From an uncultured Collinsella sp. (GTDB taxonomy: Bacteria; Actinomycetota; Coriobacteriia; Coriobacteriales; Coriobacteriaceae), in the NCBI GenBank assembly GCA_900548565.1, contig URKV01000121.1, positions 1-5,302 on the forward strand: a stretch of 5,302 nucleotides of DNA. Reading direction: 5' to 3'. Positions 1 through 5,273 of this stretch are shown in pieces. How positions within the stretch are numbered: position 1 is the stretch's first letter; each line of letters opens with the position of its first letter. The position numbers were made by a program, and so were the translations under genes. The notes below the pieces were generated by a model. It was not told the DNA's origin and searched no databases. It worked only from the letters and a program-made list of their open reading frames with translations.

Positions 1-42
1 CGCGTAAGATCGTCGGCAGCGTCAGATGTGTATAAGAGACAG
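1..42 (+). other. Nextera Read-1 adapter plus i5 index (library artefact)
   Basis: Positions 24-42 are the Tn5 mosaic end used in Nextera kits (AGATGTGTATAAGAGACAG), and 10-23 are the Read-1 tail TCGTCGGCAGCGTC. Positions 2-9 (GCGTAAGA) sit exactly where the i5 index lies and match, from memory, index N517/S517. Position 1 would be the last base of the flow-cell primer. The strand is synthetic, not genomic. It fits a Read-2 read-through that was not trimmed before assembly. Within it, ATG at 28 opens a false in-frame start (MYKRQ) to the gene that follows. Confidence 0.98.
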
Positions 43-489
43 CCCGAGATCTGGGATGACACCGACGGCAAGGTCGACATCTTCGTCGCCGGCGTCGGCA
101 CCGGCGGCACCGTGACCGGCGTGGGCGAGTTCCTTAAGGAGCAGAACCCCGAGATCCAGGTCGTCGCCGTCGAGCCCGCTACCTCCCCGGTGCTCTCCAA
201 GGGCCAGGCCGGCCCGCACAAGATCCAGGGTATCGGCGCCGGCTTTGTGCCCGACATCCTCGACACCCAGATCTATGACGAGATCATCCCCGTCGAGAAC
301 GACGACGCCTTTGCCACCGGCCGCGCCGTGGGCCACAAGGAGGGCGTGCTCGTGGGCATTTCGTCCGGCGCCGCCGTGTGGGCCGCGCTGCAGCTGGCCA
401 AGCGCCCCGAGAACGAGGGTAAGACCATCGTGGCGCTGCTCGCCGACACCGGCGAGCGCTACCTGTCCACGGCGCTCTTCCAGGACTAA
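43..489 (+). CDS. cysK: Cysteine synthase A (O-acetylserine sulfhydrylase), C-terminal part
   Basis: This is a PLP enzyme of the cytosol that joins O-acetylserine and sulfide to make cysteine, the last step of assimilation. The 148 visible residues are the C-terminal half of a protein normally about 305-310 aa long. The PLP phosphate-binding loop GTGGTVTG is at residues 19-26 of the fragment. A PHKIQGIGAGFVP segment is at 58-70, and GISSGAA, whose serine contacts the PLP ring nitrogen in the family, is at 105-111. The ending GERYLST..F is typical. The PLP lysine and the N-terminal domain lie beyond the contig edge. The first genomic codon is CCC at 43; the upstream in-frame ATG at 28 is adapter. 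The stop is TAA at 487-489. A CysM or cystathionine beta-synthase homologue is less likely given the CysK-like ending. Confidence 0.93.
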   Translation, partial: PEIWDDTDGKVDIFVAGVGTGGTVTGVGEFLKEQNPEIQVVAVEPATSPVLSKGQAGPHKIQGIGAGFVPDILDTQIYDEIIPVENDDAFATGRAVGHKEGVLVGISSGAAVWAALQLAKRPENEGKTIVALLADTGERYLSTALFQD

Positions 490-589
490 GGGCCTGTCGC
501 CCATAGGTTGAGCCCACGGACGAGCCGGTCTCCTCTCTCCCGGCAGTCTGAGTCCATCCAATCAGGGTGTCCCACGAGACGTCCGAACT

Positions 590-598
590 TGCTACAAT
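590..598 (+). promoter_or_regulatory. Candidate extended -10 promoter upstream of mnmA
   Basis: TGCTACAAT is an extended -10 element (TGn followed by TACAAT, one mismatch to TATAAT). No convincing -35 hexamer lies 16-18 bases upstream, which is tolerated with an extended -10. A start would fall near 604-606, inside the 5' arm of the hairpin at 603-630. The leader to the mnmA ATG would then be about 65 nt. Supported by motif only. Confidence 0.4.
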
Positions 599-602
599 GT
601 CT

Positions 603-641
603 GCGGCGCGGAACCAGCCTCCCGCGCCGCTTTTCTTTTTT
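603..641 (+). terminator. Intrinsic terminator between cysK and mnmA
   Basis: A perfect 9-bp GC-rich stem (GCGGCGCGG at 603-611 with CCGCGCCGC at 622-630) encloses a 10-nt loop and is followed at once by a T-rich tract, TTTTCTTTTTT (631-641). This is a textbook Rho-independent terminator on the plus strand. It probably ends the cysK transcript about 150 nt after its stop. It also lies in the mnmA leader, so it would attenuate any mnmA transcript that starts before it. Confidence 0.85.
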
Positions 642-670
642 GGCCACATGCCACCAAGGAGAACCTCCCC

Positions 671-1771
671 ATGCACAACAAGCGCGTGCTCGTCGCCATG
701 AGCGGCGGCGTCGATTCCAGCGTGACCGCGTACCTGCTCAAAAGCCAGGGCTACGAATGCGTCGGCGCCACCATGCGCCTCACCTGCCCCGCGCCCGATC
801 CCGTCACGGGCATGAGTAAGGTCGACCGCGACATCGCCGATGCAAAGGCTGTCGCCGAGCGCCTGGGGATACCCCACCATGTGCTCGACCTGCAGCAGAC
901 CTTCGACCGCAACGTTATCGAGCGCTTCGTGACTGCCTACCAGGAAGGGTTGACGCCCAATCCGTGCATCATCTGCAACCGCCATATTAAGTTTGACGCG
1001 CTGCTCGATGCGGCACTCGACATGGGCTGCGACTACATCGCCACAGGTCACTACGCCAAAACGAGCCAGGCGTCCGACGGCACCTGGCGGCTGCACCGTG
1101 GCGAGGACCCCAAGAAGGACCAAAGCTACTTTTTGTATTCGCTCACGCAGGAGCGTCTGGCACGCACGATCTTTCCGCTGGCTGGGCTGGACAAAGAGCG
1201 CGACGTGCGCCGCATTGCCGCCGAGCAGGGCTTCATCAACGCCAAGAAGGCCGAGAGCGAGGACATCTGCTTTATCGCGGACGGCGACTACGCGGGCTAT
1301 ATCGAGCGCCGCTGCGGACATCCCGCCGCACCGGGCGACATTGTGTGGCGCGACGGCAGTGTAGTCGGGCGCCACAACGGCGCGCTGCGCTACACCATTG
1401 GCCAGCGCAAGGGCCTGGGCGTCGCGATGGCGCATCCCGTGTACGTAACGGGTGTCGATGCCGCCAACAACATTGTGCATCTGGGCGAGGCCGAGGACCT
1501 GACGGCCGCAGCGCTCACGGCCAATGACTGGATCTGGAGCGCCCCTGCCGACCGCATGGAGGCAGAGCTCGATGCCGGTGGCATTCGCCTGGGCGCCAAG
1601 TACCGCTACCGTCAAAAGGACCAGGCAGCGACCCTTACACGTGGCGCCGACGGACAAATGCTACTGACTTTTGACGAGCCGCAGCGAGCCATCGCCCCCG
1701 GCCAGGCCGTCGTTATCTATCGCGGCGACATCGTCCTCGGCGGCGGCACCGTGACCGGCGCGCTTAAGTAG
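671..1771 (+). CDS. mnmA: tRNA-specific 2-thiouridylase MnmA
   Basis: MnmA activates U34 of the Lys, Glu and Gln tRNAs with ATP and inserts sulfur received as a persulfide, giving 2-thiouridine in the cytosol. The 366-residue length is normal for the family and the gene is complete. The PP-loop SGGVDSS is at residues 11-17. The segment PNPCIICNRHIKF (97-108) carries C102, which aligns with catalytic C102 of E. coli, and SEDICFI carries C200, matching E. coli C199. DYIATGHYAK (121-130), DPKKDQSYFLYSL (147-159) and IGQRKGLG (243-250) are further family motifs. C99, in PNPC, is an extra cysteine where E. coli has Asp. ATG at 671 is preceded by AAGGAGA (656-662) with 8 nt spacing. cysK upstream on the same strand suits the sulfur-transfer role. 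The gene ends 8 bp from the convergent kinase gene with no terminator visible between them. Confidence 0.97.
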   Translation: MHNKRVLVAMSGGVDSSVTAYLLKSQGYECVGATMRLTCPAPDPVTGMSKVDRDIADAKAVAERLGIPHHVLDLQQTFDRNVIERFVTAYQEGLTPNPCIICNRHIKFDALLDAALDMGCDYIATGHYAKTSQASDGTWRLHRGEDPKKDQSYFLYSLTQERLARTIFPLAGLDKERDVRRIAAEQGFINAKKAESEDICFIADGDYAGYIERRCGHPAAPGDIVWRDGSVVGRHNGALRYTIGQRKGLGVAMAHPVYVTGVDAANNIVHLGEAEDLTAAALTANDWIWSAPADRMEAELDAGGIRLGAKYRYRQKDQAATLTRGADGQMLLTFDEPQRAIAPGQAVVIYRGDIVLGGGTVTGALK

Positions 1772-1779
1772 CCGCGGGC

Positions 1780-3153
1780 TTATCGCCGCACGTGTCGAAG
1801 CACTTCAACAGCAGCATTCACCTCGATAACGCGACGCTCCAGGCCGCGGCGAATGGACTCGAGCCGGCCCTCCGCCGTGGCCCACTTGCTCTGCGAAAGA
1901 ATCTCGATCGCCTCATCAACAAATCCGTTGAGCCGCGATGAGTCGAACCAATCGAGCGAGTCCGCAAGCGCCAGCTGGACGGAAGGATTGGGTCCAAACG
2001 GCTTAGCGGCAAACCCAAACTCCCCAGCTGCGAGCACAGCAGTTGGCACGTTATACCATAGACAGTTGCCGCTATCGAACAGCGGTGCATGCCTTATCTC
2101 CAAGGTATCGACATTGCGGATGATGCCGAAGTTTCGCCAATGGCGATCGCTGTTGGCCAAAAGGGCGTCGCAAACAATCATCTGCGACATAGACCTTCTC
2201 ACGGCAGTCTCGTCTGCTCCATGCTTACCAAGGAAGCGGCAGTACCGGTCGTACGTCGAGTTTCCTCGCTGGCCGCCAAGGGCGTTCTTAACGTAAACAG
2301 CCGGAACATATTCCTCGCGGCCGTCAAGAAAGTCGTCGCACAGACACACAGGGGCATCGAACATCCGCTCAACCGCATAAGGAACAAACTCACCCTCTGA
2401 CAGCAAGCGACGATGTAGAGCCGTTGCAACCGCCTCGTTAAAGGGACGTTGATCGTCCATGCCGCATCCCTTGACCAGAACGCGAACGCCGTTGCGAATC
2501 ATCCACGATTTAGGGAGCTCACCCTCGGACGTGTTATCCGGATTTTTAAGACCGATGCCTTCCAGCCAACCCGAACGCTCTTCGGGCGCCGATCGCTCAA
2601 ATTCGTTCTCAAAGTAATTGATGTTTTGCCATTTGAGTTCGCCGCAATCGGCCGGCCGCAGCCAATAGCAATCCGAAAGCGAGAGACCCAGGCACCGAAC
2701 CGGAGCCTCGATGCCACTGGCAATTCCCAGTTCACGATAGCGCGAGACGAGTCCGGGGCGGACGTCAGGCACCGACCGATGGCCCCACCACACGTTGAGC
2801 TCCCGTTTATTCACCGTTGGAGAAGAGCTCGAGCACGTGCCAAACGGCATTCGTTGCGCATCGAGGACCTCGGCGATTTCGAAGGAAAACTCGCGCGTCG
2901 GATCAAACGAAACACGTGCAACCTCGTAATCGGCGGACATCAGCGTAAACTTGCGCCCCACATCGGCCGCAGGACGGCGTCCACGTTTGCGGACCTTTTG
3001 ATAAGCGACCGCAGAATCATACTCAACCATCTTCCGTCCGCCCACAATATCGCACACGAGCGTTCCCGATGCGGCAAGCTGAGATATGCGGGCTTTCGTA
3101 ACGCCCAACAGGCGGGCAGCATCACCCATAGACAAGTACTCAGATGTATCCAT
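1780..3153 (-). CDS. HTH domain fused to a HipA-like Ser/Thr kinase (orphan toxin-like or regulatory kinase)
   Basis: The 457-aa protein begins with an excisionase/MerR-type HTH at about residues 7-51 (DAARLLGVTKARISQL, then a wing-like VGGRKMVEY), followed by a basic linker, RKRGRRP. Residues 155-185 hold LGLSLSDCYWLRP and a W..INYFEN segment, which I recall from HipA-like proteins of Firmicutes. The kinase core follows: a candidate nucleotide loop, TSEGELPKSW (208-217); the ATP-binding lysine K228 in VLVKG; the helix C glutamate E240 in FNEA; the catalytic loop NSDRHWRN with D336, R337, H338 and N341; and the metal-binding D360 in PLFDSG. All key kinase residues are present, so it is predicted active. 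A helical tail of about 90 residues ends it. There is no signal peptide or membrane segment. In HipBA and HipBST systems the DNA-binding antitoxin is a separate gene; here a DNA-binding domain is in the same chain and no partner lies beside it. The gene is less GC-rich than its neighbours (55% against 63% in one sampled 60-base line of each gene), suggesting acquisition. Its substrate and whether it is toxic are unknown. The start is ATG 3153; GTG 3165 and ATG 3162 are in frame upstream but overlap the ribosome-binding site. Confidence 0.85.
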   Translation of the reverse strand: MDTSEYLSMGDAARLLGVTKARISQLAASGTLVCDIVGGRKMVEYDSAVAYQKVRKRGRRPAADVGRKFTLMSADYEVARVSFDPTREFSFEIAEVLDAQRMPFGTCSSSSPTVNKRELNVWWGHRSVPDVRPGLVSRYRELGIASGIEAPVRCLGLSLSDCYWLRPADCGELKWQNINYFENEFERSAPEERSGWLEGIGLKNPDNTSEGELPKSWMIRNGVRVLVKGCGMDDQRPFNEAVATALHRRLLSEGEFVPYAVERMFDAPVCLCDDFLDGREEYVPAVYVKNALGGQRGNSTYDRYCRFLGKHGADETAVRRSMSQMIVCDALLANSDRHWRNFGIIRNVDTLEIRHAPLFDSGNCLWYNVPTAVLAAGEFGFAAKPFGPNPSVQLALADSLDWFDSSRLNGFVDEAIEILSQSKWATAEGRLESIRRGLERRVIEVNAAVEVLRHVRR

Positions 3154-3160
3154 ACGCTGC

Positions 3161-3168
3161 ATCACCTC
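3161..3168 (-). promoter_or_regulatory. Strong Shine-Dalgarno that fixes the kinase start
   Basis: On the minus strand GAGGTGAT (3168 down to 3161) is an 8-base match to the anti-Shine-Dalgarno complement GGAGGTGATC. It lies 7 nt before ATG at 3153. The two earlier in-frame candidates, GTG 3165 and ATG 3162, are inside this site and have no comparable site before them, so ATG 3153 is the likely start. Confidence 0.7.
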
Positions 3169-3232
3169 GTTAAGTATTCCAAACGTAAAGTTAATTAGTT
3201 ACATACAGCATAATACTAAACAGACTGAAGCG
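3169..3232 (-). promoter_or_regulatory. AT-rich promoter/operator region of the kinase gene
   Basis: This stretch between the peptidase terminator and the kinase ribosome-binding site is markedly AT-rich and must hold the kinase promoter, since the upstream gene is terminated. TATTAT (minus strand, 3215-3210) is a possible -10, but no clear -35 fits it. Two arms, AGTATT (3173-3178) and AATACT (3212-3217), form a 6-bp inverted repeat 33 bp apart. AGTTA occurs twice as a direct repeat (3189-3193 and 3197-3201). These are possible operator half-sites for the protein's own HTH. All are short and could be chance in AT-rich DNA. Confidence 0.35.
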
Positions 3233-3258
3233 AAAAAAGGCCCGAGCAATCGGGCCTT
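3233..3258 (-). terminator. Intrinsic terminator of the M42 peptidase gene
   Basis: Read on the minus strand, AAGGCCCGA (3258-3250) and TCGGGCCTT (3245-3237) form a perfect 9-bp stem with a 4-nt loop, TTGC. The 3' arm runs into six T residues (3238-3233, two of them shared with the stem). It lies 36 bp after the peptidase stop codon and separates that gene from the kinase. Confidence 0.9.
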
Positions 3259-3294
3259 AGAGCAATTGGTCAGCCAAGCTATGAACCGCTTCCC

Positions 3295-4323
3295 CTAGCG
3301 CTGTACGTAGGCGCGGACGAGCTCGAAGGTGTTGCGCACGCCGTCCATGTGGCTGCGCTCGTAGTTGTGGCTCGCGTAAACGCCGGGGCCGATCAGGCCG
3401 TGACGGATGTCGTAGCCGGCCGAGAGCGTGGCCTCAACGTCCGAGCCGTAGTGCGGATACACATCGATGGCGTAATCGAGCTCCAGCTCGCGCGCGATGT
3501 TGGACAGCGTGGTCACCAGGTCGTAGTTGTACGGACCACCCGAATCCTTGGCGCAAATCGACACCATGCGCTCGGTGCAGCCCAGGTCGTCGCCCACGCA
3601 GCCCATGTCCACGCTGATCATCTCGCGCGTGTCGGCCGGCACAAAGGCACCGCCATGGCCGACCTCCTCGTACACGGTAAAGAGCAGCGAAACCTTACGC
3701 GAAAGCGTCACCTCGCCAGCGGCGACGGCACGCGCCAAGCCCAGCAAAATGGCGGCCGAAAGCTTGTCGTCCAGGAAGCGGCTCTTAATGTAGCCACTCT
3801 CCGTCACCGTCGTGCGAGGGTCCATAGCGATGATGTCGCCAGTCTGAATACCCAGCTCGAGCACATCGTCCTTGCTGTCGACGTTCTCGTCGAGCAGGAT
3901 CTCCATGTTCTTCTCGATAGTCTTGACCGGCTCATCGGCCACATGCGCCGAAGGCTCGGTATTGAGGACCACACCCGTGTACACATTGCCGTCGCGCGTG
4001 TAGACGGTGCAGTTCTCGCCATCGGCCGTAGACCACTGATGCCCGCCGATCGTCGTGGGGCGCAGACGACCATTGTCCTTGATAGAGCGCACCATAGCGC
4101 CCAGGGTATCGACATGGCTCGCCAACACGAGCGGCTCACCCTCACCACCAAGCTCAACGAGCACGTTACCCTTATTGGAACGCTCAGGCCCAAACCCCAT
4201 ATCGCGCAGGGTCTCCATCAGATAATCAGTCGCCGCGCGGGTATAGCCCGTCGGCGAAGCAATAGAAGTCAGCGCCTTCAGCTGGTCAGTAATATAGGAG
4301 AGCGTAGAATCCATCTTGGACAC
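3295..4323 (-). CDS. M42 family metallopeptidase (FrvX/YsdC/glutamyl-aminopeptidase type)
   Basis: Members of this family are cytosolic dinuclear-metal aminopeptidases, often large tetrahedral assemblies, that trim peptides. The 342 residues, counted from GTG 4323, match the usual length. Metal and catalytic residues are all visible by family pattern: H70 and D72 in SHVDT, the bridging Asp in FLDDK (185/186), the catalytic E219 and ligand E220 in YEEVGHGG, D239 in SVDMG, and H325 in RSHMDG. The HYGSDVEA segment (residues 291-298) is also typical. Some homologues were once called cellulases or endoglucanases, so that label should be ignored. The start is chosen as GTG 4323 because AAAGGGTGA lies at a proper distance; ATG 4314 is 17 or more nt from that site, and ATG 4380 would add 19 unlike residues. 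Stop TAG at 3297-3295 is followed by an intrinsic terminator, so this seems a single-gene unit. The exact substrate cannot be read from the sequence. Confidence 0.92.
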   Translation of the reverse strand: MSKMDSTLSYITDQLKALTSIASPTGYTRAATDYLMETLRDMGFGPERSNKGNVLVELGGEGEPLVLASHVDTLGAMVRSIKDNGRLRPTTIGGHQWSTADGENCTVYTRDGNVYTGVVLNTEPSAHVADEPVKTIEKNMEILLDENVDSKDDVLELGIQTGDIIAMDPRTTVTESGYIKSRFLDDKLSAAILLGLARAVAAGEVTLSRKVSLLFTVYEEVGHGGAFVPADTREMISVDMGCVGDDLGCTERMVSICAKDSGGPYNYDLVTTLSNIARELELDYAIDVYPHYGSDVEATLSAGYDIRHGLIGPGVYASHNYERSHMDGVRNTFELVRAYVQR

Positions 4324-4328
4324 CAAAG

Positions 4329-4337
4329 TCACCCTTT
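4329..4337 (-). promoter_or_regulatory. Shine-Dalgarno deciding the M42 peptidase start
   Basis: Minus-strand AAAGGGTGA (4337 to 4329) resembles AAAGGAGGTGA. It lies 5 nt before GTG 4323 measured from its last base, or 8 nt from the AAAGGG core. It is too far from ATG 4314 and downstream of ATG 4380, so the GTG start is preferred. TTG 4326 cannot be excluded. Confidence 0.55.
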
Positions 4338-4423
4338 CATATCGAATTAAACCCACAGCAACAATACCACCGCGAACCATCTTTTTACTTAGCGAGATAA
4401 CCCATTGAGCTCCTCAGAACTGC

Positions 4424-4450
4424 GCCCGCCACGATAACGAGCCGGCGGGC
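4424..4450. repeat. Short inverted repeat that shares a segment with the large palindrome
   Basis: GCCCGCC (4424-4430) and GGCGGGC (4444-4450) form a perfect 7-bp inverted repeat with a 13-nt loop. The second arm is part of the left arm of the 131-bp nested palindrome, so in RNA the two pairings exclude each other. GC-rich repeats this short can arise by chance. Confidence 0.4.
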
Positions 4451-4573
4451 CCCTGCCCGTTAGCCCCACAATCTTCCCGCAGGACGGAGGAAGCCCCCGC
4501 CGCACGAAGTGCGCAGCGGGGGCTTCCGACATGTCCGAGGACGATTGTGGGGCTAACGGGCAGGGGCCCGCCG
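4443..4573. repeat. 131-bp nested inverted repeat with 31-bp perfect arms
   Basis: The outer arms 4443-4473 and 4543-4573 are perfectly complementary over 31 bp. Inside them are two unpaired stretches of exactly 15 nt (4474-4488 and 4528-4542), then a perfect 12-bp stem (GGAAGCCCCCGC 4489-4500 with GCGGGGGCTTCC 4516-4527), a 2-nt bulge (4514-4515), a 5-bp stem (4501-4505 with 4509-4513) and a GAA triloop. GGAC 4482-4485 could also pair with GTCC 4533-4536 inside the internal loop. The element begins 7 bases after the alcohol dehydrogenase stop. No T-tract follows it on either strand, so it is not a normal intrinsic terminator. It could be a dispersed REP/MITE-like element, a 3'-end stabilising structure or a structured RNA; the sequence alone does not decide. 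No target-site duplication is visible at its edges. Confidence 0.9.
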
Positions 4574-4580
4574 AACCAAA

Positions 4581-5273
4581 TTAGGCAGCCGGGCAGATCT
4601 TCTTGAAGAGCTCGATGACGTCATCGAGCGTCGCCTCGCGCGGGTTACCCGGGAAGCAGGCGTCGGCCATGGCGTCCTTGGCCAGGACCTCGATCTCGTC
4701 GGCCTTCATGGCCTCGCAGACGTGCGGGATGTTCACGTCGGCGGAAAGCTGCTTGACGGCGGCGATAGCGGCGTCGGCGGCCTCGTCGGTGCTCATGCCC
4801 GTGGTGTCAACGCCCATGGCAACGGCGACCTTGGCCAGGCGCTCGGCGCAAACCGGCTTGTTGAATTCCATGGCAATCGGCAGCAGCATGGCGCAAGCGA
4901 CGCCGTGCGGGGTGTCGTAGTGAGCAGACAGGGTGTGAGCCATTGCGTGGTCGATGCCCAGGCCAACGTTGGAGAAGCCCATGCCGGCAACATACTGGCC
5001 AAGGGCCATGCCCTCGCGGCCGGAGCCGGGCCGGCCGGACTTGGCCTCGGCGACGGAGTCACGCAGGTTCTCGCTGATCAGCTTAATAGCCTCAAAGTGG
5101 AACATGTCAGAGAGCTCCCAAGCACCCTTGGTGGTGTAGCCCTCGATGGCGTGGGTCAGAGCGTCCATACCAGTGGAAGCGGTCAGGCCGGCGGGCATGG
5201 AAGCCATCATGTCAGGATCGACGACGGCGACCTCGGGGGCGTCGTTGGTGTCGACGCACACGAACTTGCGGAC
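4581..5273 (-). CDS. fucO: Iron-containing alcohol dehydrogenase, lactaldehyde reductase FucO type, C-terminal part
   Basis: FucO reduces L-lactaldehyde to 1,2-propanediol with NADH, in fucose and rhamnose fermentation; it is cytosolic. The 230 visible residues follow E. coli FucO closely as I recall it, for example the GQYVAGMGFSNVGLGI stretch and the GNPREATL..VIELF ending. The four iron ligands are present: D37 and H41 of the fragment (GMDALTHAIEGY), H109 (DHAMAH) and H123 (DTPHG), corresponding to E. coli D196, H200, H263 and H277. The spacing H41-H109 is 68 against 63 in E. coli, because of a small Gly-rich insertion around residues 78-86 (SGRPGSGRE). About 155 N-terminal residues, with the NAD-binding domain, lie beyond the contig edge. 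The in-frame MYKRQ start at 5288 is adapter. The stop is TAA at 4583-4581. Another group III alcohol dehydrogenase with different substrates remains possible. Confidence 0.88.
   Translation of the reverse strand, partial: VRKFVCVDTNDAPEVAVVDPDMMASMPAGLTASTGMDALTHAIEGYTTKGAWELSDMFHFEAIKLISENLRDSVAEAKSGRPGSGREGMALGQYVAGMGFSNVGLGIDHAMAHTLSAHYDTPHGVACAMLLPIAMEFNKPVCAERLAKVAVAMGVDTTGMSTDEAADAAIAAVKQLSADVNIPHVCEAMKADEIEVLAKDAMADACFPGNPREATLDDVIELFKKICPAA

Noticed and set aside
524..544. GCCGG...CCGGC hairpin after cysK as a terminator
   Set aside because: The stem is only 5 bp with an 11-nt loop and no T-tract; the terminator at 603-641 is much stronger.
490..670. Riboswitch or T-box leader before mnmA
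   Set aside because: No conserved T-box, SAM or other riboswitch core was seen; only the promoter-like motif and the terminator are supportable.
284..1657. Long 457-codon open frame on the minus strand across mnmA and the cysK end
   Set aside because: It is antisense to two clearly identified genes and has low-complexity Arg/Ala/Gly-rich translation; high-GC DNA commonly leaves the antisense frame open.
2449..3198. 249-codon plus-strand open frame antisense to the kinase gene
   Set aside because: The translation shows no recognisable domain, while the opposite strand encodes an intact HTH and kinase motifs.
3349..4350. 333-codon plus-strand open frame antisense to the M42 peptidase gene
   Set aside because: Its composition (His, Arg and Val rich) mirrors the real gene; all metallopeptidase motifs are on the minus strand.
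4346..4351. TTTAAT on the minus strand as the -10 of the peptidase promoter
   Set aside because: No acceptable -35 element lies at 16-18 bp; the motif could be chance in a locally AT-rich stretch.
4443..4573. Ordinary Rho-independent terminator for the alcohol dehydrogenase gene
   Set aside because: No T-tract follows the stem on either strand and the structure is far longer than a normal terminator; kept as a repeat instead.
4443..4573. Insertion sequence or transposon end
   Set aside because: There is no transposase frame and no target-site duplication is visible at the edges. A small non-autonomous element remains possible.
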